A program made the translations under genes and the position numbers. Of a stretch of DNA of 64,000 nucleotides, positions 33,990 through 43,445 are shown one piece after another. The DNA comes from Bifidobacterium cuniculi. GTDB taxonomy: Bacteria; Actinomycetota; Actinomycetes; Actinomycetales; Bifidobacteriaceae. Position 1 is the stretch's first letter, and each line of letters begins with the position of its first letter. Location: assembly GCF_000741575.1 (NCBI RefSeq), contig NZ_JGYV01000010.1:1-64000 (forward strand). Reading direction: 5' to 3'. The notes under the pieces are model-generated. The model was given only the letters and a program-made list of their open reading frames with translations, was not told where the DNA came from and ran no database searches.

Positions 33990-34424
33990 TCACCGGCTAT
34001 AGGCGGTTGGCGTCTCCCAGACGTTCGGCTGTGGTCCGAAGGCGCGTTCCCATGGCTCGTCGAGCTTCGCCCGCAGCCGCTCGACGGTCGAGGACAGGTC
34101 CTCCGTGTCCATCTGCACCGACATCGACGATTCGTCGTGGATCGTCACGATCCACTGGTTCTCGGCGACGGCCTCTATGCTGAAGCCGGGTGCGCGACGC
34201 TCGTACAATTCGGGATGCTCCTGCTCGGGATATTTGTCGTTGTGCCAATCAGGGATATTCGGCACGTCCTCGCCTCTGAGGCGCGCGTCGGCGAGATCGA
34301 CCAGATTCTCCAGATCGATGTCCCAAAGATTGCGGGACCATTGCATTGATCCGGCCGACACCTGCAGCCTGAACGCGGATCCCCGGTAATCCCTCTCGAC
34401 AAACTCGCATGTGATATCCGTCAT
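33990..34424 (-). CDS. Hypothetical protein near the ICE end
   Basis: A 144-residue soluble protein with GGAGGG seven bases before its ATG. It contains NLWDIDLENLVDLADARLRG and ENQWIVTIHDESSMSV, suggesting a mixed alpha/beta fold. No family recognised. It is the last gene of the element before the tRNA remnant. Confidence 0.6.
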   Translation of the reverse strand: MTDITCEFVERDYRGSAFRLQVSAGSMQWSRNLWDIDLENLVDLADARLRGEDVPNIPDWHNDKYPEQEHPELYERRAPGFSIEAVAENQWIVTIHDESSMSVQMDTEDLSSTVERLRAKLDEPWERAFGPQPNVWETPTAYSR

Positions 34425-34524
34425 CGTTCAGCCCTCCACCGCGTCGTCTCGAACGATGCCGGCCTGTACAATGGAAGACAGCGCCATCAAGGCGATCATC
34501 AGGGCCGCTGGGGCTGACCAGAGA

Positions 34525-34562
34525 TCGGACGGTCGCTGGTTCAAGCCCAGCCGCAGGAGCCA
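34525..34562 (+). tRNA. attR: 3' tRNA remnant, presumed attR
   Basis: The fragment has a complete T arm (GCTGG-TTCAAGC-CCAGC at 34,535-34,551), a 7-base acceptor strand CGCAGGA, discriminator G and the encoded CCA. No matching 5' acceptor TCCTGCG or anticodon arm lies upstream, so this is only the 3' part left by integration. An intact tRNA is expected at the left end outside the window. Discriminator G and the variable-loop/T-arm sequence suggest tRNA-Asn as one candidate, but this is uncertain. Confidence 0.8.
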
Positions 34563-34565
34563 TGG

Positions 34566-34593
34566 ATCCCCGGGCCGTCGCCCGGGGATTTTT
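34566..34593 (+). terminator. Intrinsic terminator of the tRNA gene
   Basis: A 10-bp perfect stem (ATCCCCGGGC) with loop CGTC is followed by TTTTT. It directly follows the CCA end and would terminate the original tRNA transcript. Confidence 0.85.
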
Positions 34594-34628
34594 CGTATCA
34601 CATCGGCAATCCCGGGAAAGGCGACGTC

Positions 34629-35006
34629 GTGAGTGCCAACAGTGAGAACCGTGCCGCCCTGTCCCGTCTGGACGAGGAACCCCTTGACGAGCAGGTGAGC
34701 TATTACCGCAAGCCGTTCATGGTGCTCTGGGCGGCTGTGCAGGAGTCCTCCCTGGAAGTGGAGGAGGATTTCGGCCTGTCGGGTGACCTGGCGCAGCTTT
34801 GGGTGGCGGAGCGGTTGCGTCAAGTGTGCGATTCGCTTGTGGACAGGCTGGCCGAGAAGGCGCTGGCACATGGGGCCAGCAAGTCGAATATCGCCCGCGC
34901 CGCAGGCGCCGACCCCACCAACGCCGACCGTCGTTTCCCCCGACTGGCCATCCACGGCGCCAAGGGACGCCTTCCCCTGGACGACGTGCTGGATTCCTTG
35001 GACTGA
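34629..35006 (+). CDS. Hypothetical protein, possible HTH
   Basis: A 125-residue protein with a GTG start after GGGAAAGG, the first host gene right of the ICE. The end contains GASKSNIARAAGADPTNADRRFP, which looks like a helix-turn-helix. The rest is helical. The protein may be a small transcription or DNA-associated factor. No gene name assigned. Confidence 0.6.
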   Translation: MSANSENRAALSRLDEEPLDEQVSYYRKPFMVLWAAVQESSLEVEEDFGLSGDLAQLWVAERLRQVCDSLVDRLAEKALAHGASKSNIARAAGADPTNADRRFPRLAIHGAKGRLPLDDVLDSLD

Positions 35007-35120
35007 CCGGCGCGACACGCGCGGGCCGGGGCGTCCGACCACATTGCCCGAGCCGGCTTGCCCCGGCATGCCGCTTCCATCCATAGTGGTGCCATCGGCA
35101 CGACGGGAAAGGAGACGGCC

Positions 35121-35702
35121 ATGCGACGGCACGACACGCACAGGGCTCGGAGACGATGGTGGCAGATGCAACAGTGTCGGCAGATGCGGCAGGCGGCAGC
35201 TGCCGTCATGCTCGTGCTGCTTGCCATGACGGTGGGATGCGTGTGCGTTGCACAGCAGGTCGGCTGTGCGGCCGAAAACGACAGGCCCGGATGCCAGGCC
35301 CGCATGGTCGCTCCTATCCGTGATGGAGTCGTCATCCGCGCCTTCGACGAGCCGGCAGAACCCTGGTTGGCCGGCCACCGTGGCGTAGACCTGGCAGCCG
35401 GGGAAGGAGATGACATCGTCGCCCCCATCGACGGCACCATCAGCTTCAGGGGGAAGGTCGGTGGCAAATCGGTGGTGAGCATGGTCCATGCTGGGTGGAC
35501 GCTGACCTTCGAACCGGCCGTCACCGACCTGTCCGTGGGGGCATCACTGCGGCGCGGCCAGCCCCTCGGCATGGTGGGGCATGGCAGCGACCATTGCGAC
35601 GGCAGCTGCCTGCATTGGGGCATACGGCTCGACGGCCGACGGTACCGCGATCCGGAGAGCTTCCTGACGGCCATGCGGATCCGCCTGCTGCCCGTCCGGT
35701 AG
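35121..35702 (+). CDS. M23-family peptidase, membrane-anchored
   Basis: A 193-residue protein with one N-terminal hydrophobic span (about 24-40) and a small LytM/M23 domain. Zinc ligands are visible in GHRGVD (His86, Asp90) and CLHWG (His165); a Cys replaces the first His of the usual HxH, as in many actinobacterial members with a HC...CLHWG pattern. It probably cuts or remodels peptidoglycan peptides outside the membrane, or acts as an activator if inactive. AAAGGAGA precedes ATG 35,121. Convergent with the lipoprotein gene that follows. Confidence 0.8.
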   Translation: MRRHDTHRARRRWWQMQQCRQMRQAAAAVMLVLLAMTVGCVCVAQQVGCAAENDRPGCQARMVAPIRDGVVIRAFDEPAEPWLAGHRGVDLAAGEGDDIVAPIDGTISFRGKVGGKSVVSMVHAGWTLTFEPAVTDLSVGASLRRGQPLGMVGHGSDHCDGSCLHWGIRLDGRRYRDPESFLTAMRIRLLPVR

Positions 35703-35706
35703 CGAC

Positions 35707-37134
35707 TTACAGTCCTGCGTCGGCGAGGGTGACATAGCCGGGGTCGATGAGCGTCTCCTTGAGGTTGCCGGCACTGACGGCGGTCAGGGGGACATGCACG
35801 GCGCCCTGCGCGGTGTTGTCCGCCTGTTCCAGGTACTCCACCTCCAGGGACGTGCCTGCATTGAGCCGGACACACACATCGGCGACGGCATGCGCATTGG
35901 CATCCATGTCCACCAGGCCCGTCATCCACTGCTTGCCGTTGACGATGTCGGGCATGTTGCTGATGTATGCGCCGAAGCCCGTGACGATTGGCCATTGCGA
36001 GGAGGAGCCATCCCGGGACGATTCGTCCGGGACGGCCGGCGCACGGGTGGGGTCGGGTACCTGCTGCTTGTGTACGTCCTGACGGCCGGTGATGCTGCCG
36101 ACCACGTCCCCGATGGAGATCGAAGGATTGATGTCGGCTGCCGAACCGGTGTACTTCAGGTCCGACAACGTGTCACAGACATCCTTGGCCACGCTGTCAT
36201 CCATGGAGATGATCCCGTCGATGCGTACATGGGTGGTGTGGGATGCCGGCGTACCCAACCGTTGGCGCAGCTCGGCATCCACGTCGGCGGCACTGTCCGC
36301 CGGGAAGGCCACCTGCTCCCAGTCATCCTCGCCGGTGGCGGCAGTGACACGCAACGATGGACTGATCACCTTGCCCGAACGGAAGTAGCCGGCAAGCACG
36401 GACCAGACCCCGGCAAACGCCTCCTGCGCGAACTGCAGGGACTGCTCCTCCTCACCGACGTACGGCACCAGGATCTCCACATACTTGGGATTGCCGCGGC
36501 TGACACTGTCCAACCGCAGCTTGCTGACGAGCTGCTCGGCCTGCATCTGGCCGATCTGCCGCGCACTGACGAGAGGGACCTGCACGTCGGGGGTGAACCC
36601 TTCCACCGCGTTACCCAGCAGCACCACGCGCATGCCTGCCTCCCGTGCCAAGGTGAGGGTATCCGCCATGCGGTCAAGGGCTTCGGCATCCTCCTGTGAC
36701 GTCGCCGCGGTCACATAGTCGCCGTAATACCTGCTCAGGTCATGATGCGCCACGGCAGGCGCCAGCACCAAGGTCGTGGCACCGGACCGCCCCTCCGCGG
36801 AACCCCGGACGTCCCCGGTCCGGTCGGACACGTAATCCTGCAGCGCCTCGTTCTGGCTGTCCAGGTCGCTGTCGGTATGCACCTCGACATGGTCGCCATC
36901 GATGCCCTGCCCGTCCAGCTCCTCCCGGAGGGCATCCACCAGACGATGCCACGTGTTCAACGGCACGTCTCGGGCAAGCGTGAACCCGTCGTCAGGAGTG
37001 AAGATGGCCACATCGCCCGTATCGGCAGCGGCAGGGGAGTGCTGCTTCGCCTGGCCGCATCCGCACGTTGCCATGATGATGAGGACGCCCGTCAGGGCGG
37101 CAAGGACCCGACGCGGCAAGGTGGAAGTGACCAT
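35707..37134 (-). CDS. Periplasmic-binding-protein-like lipoprotein
   Basis: A 475-residue exported protein with a signal peptide and a Cys-containing end (IIMATCGCG) that suits a lipobox. The mature part has the two-lobe pattern of type 1 sugar-binding proteins (ribose/xylose family): VVLLGNAVEGF, then VRIDGIISMDDSVAKDVCDTL and a final GNLKETLIDPGYVTL. No ABC ATPase or permease gene is adjacent, so it may be an orphan or serve in signalling. AGGAG lies before ATG 37,134. Ligand unknown. Confidence 0.72.
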   Translation of the reverse strand: MVTSTLPRRVLAALTGVLIIMATCGCGQAKQHSPAAADTGDVAIFTPDDGFTLARDVPLNTWHRLVDALREELDGQGIDGDHVEVHTDSDLDSQNEALQDYVSDRTGDVRGSAEGRSGATTLVLAPAVAHHDLSRYYGDYVTAATSQEDAEALDRMADTLTLAREAGMRVVLLGNAVEGFTPDVQVPLVSARQIGQMQAEQLVSKLRLDSVSRGNPKYVEILVPYVGEEEQSLQFAQEAFAGVWSVLAGYFRSGKVISPSLRVTAATGEDDWEQVAFPADSAADVDAELRQRLGTPASHTTHVRIDGIISMDDSVAKDVCDTLSDLKYTGSAADINPSISIGDVVGSITGRQDVHKQQVPDPTRAPAVPDESSRDGSSSQWPIVTGFGAYISNMPDIVNGKQWMTGLVDMDANAHAVADVCVRLNAGTSLEVEYLEQADNTAQGAVHVPLTAVSAGNLKETLIDPGYVTLADAGL

Positions 37135-37204
37135 GCTGCTCCTGTCATGATGGTGAAAGACTGCTGCCGGTACGGCACCACCCATGGTAGACACCCACAT
37201 GCAC

Positions 37205-37239
37205 AAGGGGCCGGACGGATCGGATCCGTCCGGCCCCTT
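37205..37239 (-). terminator. Terminator of icd
   Basis: A perfect 16-bp stem (AAGGGGCCGGACGGAT) with a 3-base loop begins about 20 bases after the icd stop. TT follows on the minus strand; no longer T tract is seen. Confidence 0.7.
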
Positions 37240-37259
37240 GCGTCACGCAGGCAACCCCG

Positions 37260-38483
37260 TCAGTCGCGCCCATGCAGGGCACGCTGCAGATTCGTGTCGA
37301 GCGCATCCATGAACCCGTCGGTATCAAGCCACTCATGGTCCGGGGCGATGAGCATCGCCAGGTCCTTGGTCATCTGGCCGCCCTCGACCGTGGACAGGAT
37401 GACTTCCTCCAGGGTCCTGGCGAAATGCGCCACGTCAGGCGTGTCGTCAAGCTTGGCACGATGCTTGAGACCGCCGGTCCACGCATAGATGGAAGCGATG
37501 GGATTGGTGGAAGTGCGCTCGCCCTGCTGCCAGCGACGGTAGTGTCGCGTAACGGTGCCATGCGCCGCCTCCGCCTCGACGGTCTGGCCGTCCGGAGTCA
37601 TGAGGACGGAGGTCATCAGGCCCAGGGACCCGAAGCCCTGGGCGACGGTGTCGGACTGGACGTCGCCGTCGTAGTTCTTGCAGGCCCACACATAGCCGCC
37701 ATGCCATTTGAGGGAGCTGGCCACCATGTCGTCGATCAGGCGATGCTCGTAGGTCAGGCCCTCCTGGGCGAAGCGTTCCCGGTACTCCGTTTCGAAGACC
37801 TCCGCGAAGATGTCCTTGAACTGGCCGTCGTATGCCTTGAGGATCGTGTTCTTCGTGGACAGGTAGACAGGGTAGCCCCGCAGCAGGCCGTAGTTGAAGC
37901 AGGCGCGCGCGAATCCGCGGATGGAATCGTCGAGGTTGTACTGGACCTGGGCGACGCCGGGGCCGGGATAGTCGAACACGAGGTGCTCGATGGGGTCGGA
38001 GCCGTCCTGAGGGGTGAAGGTCACGGTCAGCGCGCCGGGGCCCGGCACCTTGAAGTCGGTAGCCTTGTACTGGTCGCCGAAGGCGTGGCGGGCCACCACG
38101 ATCGGCTTGGTCCAGCCGGGCACCAGGCGTGGGATGTTCGAGATGACGATCGGCTCGCGGAAGATCGTGCCGCCCAGGATGTTGCGGATCGTACCGTTGG
38201 GGGACTTCCACATCTTCTTGAGGCCGAACTCCTCGACACGTGCCTCGTCGGGCGTGATCGTGGCGCATTTGACGCCGACATGCTCGCGTTTGATGGCTTC
38301 GGCCGCATCGATGGTCACCTGGTCGTCCGTGGCGTCACGGTTCTCGATGCCCAGGTCGTAGTATTCCAGGTCGACGTCAAGATAGGGCAGTATCAGCCGG
38401 TCCTTGATCTCCTTCCAGATGACGCGGGTCATCTCGTCGCCGTCGAGTTCGACGACCTTGCCCTCTACCTTGATCTTGCTCAT
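37260..38483 (-). CDS. icd: NADP-dependent isocitrate dehydrogenase
   Basis: A 407-residue homodimeric IDH of the eukaryotic/actinobacterial dimer type. It converts isocitrate to 2-oxoglutarate with NADP, feeding glutamate synthesis. Visible signatures are [17 protein letters not shown] at the N terminus, [19 protein letters not shown] (substrate loop), [20 protein letters not shown] and GTVTRHYR. Bifidobacteria have only the oxidative branch to 2-oxoglutarate. GGAGG precedes ATG 38,483; longer starts lie in the divergent promoter region. Confidence 0.96.
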   Translation of the reverse strand: MSKIKVEGKVVELDGDEMTRVIWKEIKDRLILPYLDVDLEYYDLGIENRDATDDQVTIDAAEAIKREHVGVKCATITPDEARVEEFGLKKMWKSPNGTIRNILGGTIFREPIVISNIPRLVPGWTKPIVVARHAFGDQYKATDFKVPGPGALTVTFTPQDGSDPIEHLVFDYPGPGVAQVQYNLDDSIRGFARACFNYGLLRGYPVYLSTKNTILKAYDGQFKDIFAEVFETEYRERFAQEGLTYEHRLIDDMVASSLKWHGGYVWACKNYDGDVQSDTVAQGFGSLGLMTSVLMTPDGQTVEAEAAHGTVTRHYRRWQQGERTSTNPIASIYAWTGGLKHRAKLDDTPDVAHFARTLEEVILSTVEGGQMTKDLAMLIAPDHEWLDTDGFMDALDTNLQRALHGRD

Positions 38484-38638
38484 GGTTGCACGTCCTCCAA
38501 GCGGTTCGTGGGAATCATTGCCAACCTCCATGCATAATGCATGCATGTTTCCCGTGCCCGGATTTGTCCAAAAACGTCGGTGACGGGCATACCCCGCATG
38601 CCAGGCCACTGTCAGTGCTGGACATTAGCCTTGGAGGC

Positions 38639-39763
38639 ATGTCTCAGGAAATTGAAATCGGTCTCGGCAAGAAAGGCCGTGTCGCCTACGGACTCGATGA
38701 CATCGCCATCGTGCCGTCCCGCAGGACCCGCGATCCGCAGGACGTCTCCACCACCTGGCAAGTCGACGCCTACGAGTTCGCCATCCCGGTCATCGGCGCC
38801 CCCATGGACTCCGTCACCAGTCCCGCCACCGCCGTCGCCATGGGCAAGCTCGGCACCGTCGGTGTCCTTGACCTCGAAGGGTTGTGGACCCGCTACGACG
38901 ACCCCGCGCCCATCCTCGAACGCATCGCCACGCTGCCCGAAGCCGACGCCACCGTCTCCATGCAGCAGGCATACGCCGAACCGATCAAACCGGAACTGAT
39001 CACCCGGCGGCTCCACGAGATCCGCGCCGCCGGGGTCACCGTCGCCGGCGCACTCTCGCCCCAACGCACCCAACAGTACTATTCCACCGTCGTAGACGCA
39101 GGCGTCGACCTCTTCGTGATCCGCGGCTCCTCCGTCTCCGCCGAACACGTCTCCACCGACCACGAACCGCTCAACCTCAAGAAATTCATCTACGACCTCG
39201 ACGTGCCGGTCATCGTCGGCGGCGCCGCCAACTACACCGCCGCACTGCACCTCATGCGCGCCGGCGCCGCAGGCGTCCTCGTCGGCTTCGGCGGCACCGC
39301 CGTCACCTCCAACCGCGCCACCATCGGCATCAACGTCCCCCTCGCCACTGCCATCTCCGACGTCGCCGAAGCACGCCGCGACTACATGGACGAATCAGGC
39401 GGCCGCTACGTCCAGGTCATCGCCGACGGCGGCATGGGCGACTCCGGCAGCTTCGTCACCGCACTCGCCATGGGCGCCGACGCAGCCATGCTCGGCGCAC
39501 CACTCGCCCGCGCCGCCGAAGCACCCGGACACGGCACCCACTGGGGCGCGGAGGCACGCCACCACAGCCTGCCACGCGGCAGACGCACCACCGTCGGCAC
39601 CGTCGGCACCCTCCAGGAGATCCTCTACGGACCAAGCCACCTCGCCGACGGCAAGACCAACTTCATCGGTGCACTGCGCCGCGCCATGGCATCCACCGGA
39701 TACGTGGACGTCAAGAACTTCCAGAAATGCGACGTCGTCGTCGCACCCACCGCACAACGCTGA
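38639..39763 (+). CDS. guaB3: GuaB3-family IMP dehydrogenase-like protein
   Basis: A 374-residue TIM-barrel protein. IPVIGAPMDSVTSP and VIADGGMGDSGSFVTALAMGADAAMLG are the phosphate-binding loops of the IMPDH/GMP reductase superfamily. It lacks the CBS pair of full-length GuaB, and has no Cys in the classic SICTT loop position that I can find, as in GuaB3 proteins, so IMP oxidation is not assured. A -10-like TAGCCT ends seven bases before ATG, suggesting a leaderless message; GGAGG is too close to the start to be a normal site. Divergent from icd. Confidence 0.8.
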   Translation: MSQEIEIGLGKKGRVAYGLDDIAIVPSRRTRDPQDVSTTWQVDAYEFAIPVIGAPMDSVTSPATAVAMGKLGTVGVLDLEGLWTRYDDPAPILERIATLPEADATVSMQQAYAEPIKPELITRRLHEIRAAGVTVAGALSPQRTQQYYSTVVDAGVDLFVIRGSSVSAEHVSTDHEPLNLKKFIYDLDVPVIVGGAANYTAALHLMRAGAAGVLVGFGGTAVTSNRATIGINVPLATAISDVAEARRDYMDESGGRYVQVIADGGMGDSGSFVTALAMGADAAMLGAPLARAAEAPGHGTHWGAEARHHSLPRGRRTTVGTVGTLQEILYGPSHLADGKTNFIGALRRAMASTGYVDVKNFQKCDVVVAPTAQR

Positions 39764-40098
39764 CCGACGACCACACCACGGGGCATGCCGCCGCACCACG
39801 GCGACATGCCCCGAACCATATCCGCCACGGAACAAACGTTTGCCCCCTACCCACACCCGGGAACAAACGTTTTCGTGAAGGAAACGACGCCACACATCCG
39901 CAGGAATCCAGTAATACCGCCACCTCCCGGACATGCACTGCTCCACATCTGTGACCATGTCGCACACATCCGCGACAAGGCATTCCCCCACGCCAGGACA
40001 CCTGCCACAATGACCCAAGGCCGGCCACCACGCCGACCACCGCCGCGAAACCGCGGCGCGAAGTGACCGCCGACACCACGAACAAGGGGAACACACCA
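39764..40098. other. Intergenic region with hairpin and paired direct repeats
   Basis: No gene seen. GGGGCATG at 39,780-39,787 pairs with 39,805-39,812 and may terminate the guaB3 transcript. GGAACAAACGTTT occurs at 39,829-39,841 and again at 39,860-39,872, 31 bp (three helical turns) apart, each with the palindrome AAACGTTT: probable binding sites for a repressor. Confidence 0.6.
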
Positions 40099-40608
40099 AT
40101 GGTGCACATGACTGACCAAGAGAAGGCATTCTGCGAATTCTGGCGCAAGGAACGCACACCACGCCCGCCCTACGAGGGACGCATCGCCATGGGCTCGCGC
40201 GACGAACCCATCCGCTACCGCATCGGTACCTGCATCGACAGCCCATACAGCCACCAGGACATCGACAAACTGGCATTCCGCGCCAGCAGACTCACCTGCC
40301 TGGTCATCGACGTCATCCGCGACCGCCTGCCAGCAGCCCTCCTCGGCGACGTCCTCCACCCGGACTGCATCCCCAAGCTCGCCACCATGCGCTTCCACCT
40401 CGGCGACCGCCTCAACCACGGACACGACCAATACGCCCGCATCGTCTACCCGCCAGCCGAACCGCAATTCATCAACGGCATGCTCCTCTCCGAAACACGC
40501 ATCGAAATGAGCATCGGATTGCACGTGGGCGGCAGGCAATTCTGCGGCAGCATCATCTTCGAACGCACGGGCGCCAAATGGATCTGCGTGTACATCGACA
40601 TCGGCTGA
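40099..40608 (+). CDS. Rv3235-like small protein
   Basis: A 169-residue soluble protein that resembles the actinobacterial Rv3235 family: a helical part with RLTCLVIDVIRDRLPA, a variable middle, and a beta-rich C terminus with RIEMSIGLHVGGRQFCG and KWICVYIDIG. In relatives these genes stand near secA. Function unknown. AAGGGGA precedes ATG 40,099. Confidence 0.6.
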   Translation: MVHMTDQEKAFCEFWRKERTPRPPYEGRIAMGSRDEPIRYRIGTCIDSPYSHQDIDKLAFRASRLTCLVIDVIRDRLPAALLGDVLHPDCIPKLATMRFHLGDRLNHGHDQYARIVYPPAEPQFINGMLLSETRIEMSIGLHVGGRQFCGSIIFERTGAKWICVYIDIG

Positions 40609-40655
40609 GCGCAAGGAAGCCCACCGGCGCCGCCCACGTGACTTATAGTTGAACC

Positions 40656-42707
40656 ATGCTCAGAGAATACGGAGTCGACAACATCTATGCGACCACACAG
40701 GACGACACGATCTACTCATTGCTCTCGCGGCGGGCGCTCGCCGACCCCGGCGACCTGATCGCGCAGTGGAAGGACGAGCGTACACGGCAGTGGAATGACG
40801 TCATGGCCGGCGAGATGCTCGCCCAGGTGCGCAGCGTGGCGAAGGGCCTGATGGCACTGGGGGTCCGGCAAGGCAACATGGTGGTGATCTACTCGGCCAC
40901 CTGCTACGAATGGGGCGTGCTGGATTTCGCCTGCGCGGCCATCGGCGCGGTGAGCGTGCCCATCTACGAGACGGATTCGCAGATGCAGGCCCAGTCCATC
41001 GTGGAGGAGGTCAGTCCCGTGGTCGCCTTCGGCGGCGACGAGGCACACACCCAGGCGCTGGAACGCATCGCCCATGGGCAGGACGGACTCCGGCACGTGT
41101 TCAACATGGACAACGGCGCCCTTGATGCCCTCATCGATTACGGCGAATCCGTCGACGAGGATGCCCTGGATGAGGCCATCGGCAGGGTACGCGCCGACGA
41201 CCTGCTCACCGTCGTGTATACCTCCGGTTCCACGGGCAGGCCCAAGGGTGCCATGCTGTCCCACCGCAATTTCACGCACATCGTGCTCAACGGCTATGAG
41301 ATCCTGCCGCAGATGTTGTACGAACCCAACCGGCTGCTGCTGTTCCTGCCCCTGGCGCATTGCTTTGCACGGTACATCCAGTACACGGCAATCGGCGGTC
41401 ACGGGGTGGTCGGATACGTGCCTGGCGCCAAGCACCTGCTGGCGGACCTGCGCAGTTTCAAGCCGACGTACCTGCTGGGTGTGCCGCGTGTGTTCGAAAA
41501 GGTCTACAATGCCGCCTCGCAGAAGGCAGGGTCCGGCGTCAGGGGTCGCGTCTTCGCGAAGGCGGTGGACCATTTCGTCGAGTGGTCCAAGCGCGAGACC
41601 GAGCACCGGCAGCCCACCTGGGCGATGCGGATGAGCCATTCGTTCTACATGACGACCGTGGCGTCATCGTTCCGCTCCGCCCTAGGGCCCAACCTGAGGT
41701 ACCTGGCCTGTGGCGGTGCCCCCATCAGCACCGACCTGGTGCATTTCTTCAACGGGATGGACGACATCACCTTCATCCAGGGGTACGGCATGACGGAAAC
41801 GGCCGCCCCCATGATGGTCAACTGGCAGAAGGCGAACCGCCCCGGCTCGGTGGGACGTCCCGGTCCGGGCATGGCCGTGCGCACCGCCGAGGACGGGGAG
41901 ATCGAGGTCAAGGGGCCGAATGTGTTCCTCGGATACTACAAGAACCCGGAGCGTACGAACGAAGTGCTGCGTCCCAGCGGCTGGCTGCGCACTGGCGACC
42001 TGGGCACGATCGACGACGACGGGTTCCTGTTCATCACCGGCCGCAAGAAGGACATCATCATCACCGCCGGCGGCAAGAACGTCTCCCCGGCACCCATGGA
42101 AAGCGCCATCTGCGAGTGCCCGATCGTGGCCCATGCCGTGGTGGTCGGCGACAACAAGCCGTTCATTGGCGCGCTGGTCACCCTCGATGCCGAGATGGTG
42201 GGGTCGTGGCTTGCCGACCAGGGACTCGACCCCGCCATCCCCCTGTCGGATCTGGCCCATAGCGACGCGGTGCGCGCCTACATCCAGCAATACGTCGACC
42301 TGGGCAACGCGTCGGTGTCTCGGGCGGAGTCGGTGCGCAAGTTCGTCGTGCTGCCCGAGGACTTCAACATCGAGGACGGCACGATGACCGCGAGCATGAA
42401 GGTGATCCGTCCCAAGGTGTTCAAGCGTTACGAGGAAGTCATCGAAGGCGAACTCTATGCGCCGGTCGCGTCCGCCCGTCCTGTCCCGGCCGCCATCCAG
42501 TTGCTGGAGAACACCACCGAAACGGTCAAGAAGGCGGGGGAGTCGGTCATGGCCGTCTCCGCCACCATGACGCCGCGCGTACGCCAGGCGTTCGACAACG
42601 TACAGGAACGTCTGGAGGAATGGCGACCGGAACGTGGTGATGCTACCATGCAACACGATGGCGCCGCCGACGAGGCGGCCACCGAGACGAGCGAGGAGAC
42701 GAAGTAG
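40656..42707 (+). CDS. fadD: Long-chain fatty acyl-CoA synthetase
   Basis: A 683-residue AMP-forming ligase that activates fatty acids to acyl-CoA through an acyl-adenylate. The P-loop-like motif [12 protein letters not shown] is at residues 188-199; QGYGMTETA and GWLRTGDLG with the later [14 protein letters not shown] are the other core motifs. It belongs to the FAA1/FAR15-like group by length. A TATAGT hexamer ends six bases before the ATG, so the message is probably leaderless. The tail after residue 600 is a charged extension. Downstream is def, separated by two bases. Confidence 0.92.
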   Translation: MLREYGVDNIYATTQDDTIYSLLSRRALADPGDLIAQWKDERTRQWNDVMAGEMLAQVRSVAKGLMALGVRQGNMVVIYSATCYEWGVLDFACAAIGAVSVPIYETDSQMQAQSIVEEVSPVVAFGGDEAHTQALERIAHGQDGLRHVFNMDNGALDALIDYGESVDEDALDEAIGRVRADDLLTVVYTSGSTGRPKGAMLSHRNFTHIVLNGYEILPQMLYEPNRLLLFLPLAHCFARYIQYTAIGGHGVVGYVPGAKHLLADLRSFKPTYLLGVPRVFEKVYNAASQKAGSGVRGRVFAKAVDHFVEWSKRETEHRQPTWAMRMSHSFYMTTVASSFRSALGPNLRYLACGGAPISTDLVHFFNGMDDITFIQGYGMTETAAPMMVNWQKANRPGSVGRPGPGMAVRTAEDGEIEVKGPNVFLGYYKNPERTNEVLRPSGWLRTGDLGTIDDDGFLFITGRKKDIIITAGGKNVSPAPMESAICECPIVAHAVVVGDNKPFIGALVTLDAEMVGSWLADQGLDPAIPLSDLAHSDAVRAYIQQYVDLGNASVSRAESVRKFVVLPEDFNIEDGTMTASMKVIRPKVFKRYEEVIEGELYAPVASARPVPAAIQLLENTTETVKKAGESVMAVSATMTPRVRQAFDNVQERLEEWRPERGDATMQHDGAADEAATETSEETK

Positions 42708-42709
42708 CC

Positions 42710-43195
42710 GTGGCAATCCGTGAGATTCGTGTAGTTCCCGATCCGGTCCTGCGCACCAAATGCGATTCGATAGGGGAGATCACCCCGGCGGTGCGCCGCC
42801 TGGTGCAGGACCTGCTGGACACCGTGGACGACCCGGGACGTGCGGGCCTGTCCGCCAACCAGATCGGCGTGAGCCTGCGGGCGTTCTCCTACAACATCGA
42901 CGGCAAGATAGGCTACGTACTCAACCCGGTGCTCGAGGAAACCCGCGGTGAGCAGTATGGCGACGAGGGGTGCCTGTCCGTGCCCGGGTTGTGGTACAAG
43001 ACCAAGCGCGCCGACTATGCGCGGGTGCGTGGCATCGACTTGGACGGCAAGGAGGTCGTGCTCGAGGGGGACGGCATCTTCGGGCGGATGCTCCAGCACG
43101 AGACCGACCACCTGGACGGCCATGTATACCTCGACCGGCTGGAGAAGGACGAACGGCGTGCCGCCATGCGCCGTATGCGTGGTGCCAGGTCCTAG
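42710..43195 (+). CDS. def: Peptide deformylase
   Basis: A 161-residue metalloenzyme that removes the formyl group from new proteins. Motif 1 is GLSANQIG (46-53), motif 2 EGCLS with the metal ligand Cys88, and motif 3 QHETDH with His130, Glu131 and His134. It starts with GTG two bases after fadD. A 13-bp terminator follows. Confidence 0.95.
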   Translation: MAIREIRVVPDPVLRTKCDSIGEITPAVRRLVQDLLDTVDDPGRAGLSANQIGVSLRAFSYNIDGKIGYVLNPVLEETRGEQYGDEGCLSVPGLWYKTKRADYARVRGIDLDGKEVVLEGDGIFGRMLQHETDHLDGHVYLDRLEKDERRAAMRRMRGARS

Positions 43196-43209
43196 CGGCA
43201 CCGTGACGG

Positions 43210-43252
43210 ACACGTGCTCCCCGCCATGCCATCCGTGGTGGGGAGCACGTGT
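43210..43252 (+). terminator. Terminator after def
   Basis: A perfect 13-bp stem (ACACGTGCTCCCC) with a 17-base loop, 15 bases after the def stop. No long T tract follows. Confidence 0.75.
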
Positions 43253-43445
43253 TATCATGATTCTTTGCGTGCCAATCGGAGCATGACCCTGTCGCGGGGA
43301 AGTGGTCCACCCCATCATCGTCAACCGGTACGCACCCAATTCGCGCCATGCACGCGACGGTCCGTGTCGGTCGGCCATTCCCGGATGGGAGGCTGCACGC
43401 GGATGCGCATGGCCAGGCAAGAACCGACAGAAAGGTAGCGATACC

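Larger units (their letters stand above)
1..34562. mobile_element. Integrative conjugative element, right-hand part
   Basis: The stretch carries a full set of conjugation signs: a VirB4-like ATPase, a VirD4/TraG coupling protein, a relaxase with MobC, topoisomerase III, a wall hydrolase, SSB-like protein and a tyrosine recombinase. It ends at a 3' tRNA fragment followed by an intrinsic terminator at 34,566-34,593, the classic scar of integration into a tRNA gene. By eye its first 25 kb is clearly richer in GC than the host genes after 34.6 kb (I did not compute this). The left boundary is outside the window. Cargo comprises AbiE-type genes, Fic genes and a surface adhesin. Placing everything up to the tRNA fragment in one element is inference; nested elements are possible. 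Confidence 0.85.

Noticed and set aside
34487-34562. A complete tRNA gene at the ICE end
   Set aside because: No 5' acceptor complementary to CGCAGGA, no D arm and no anticodon loop with U33; only the 3' part is present.
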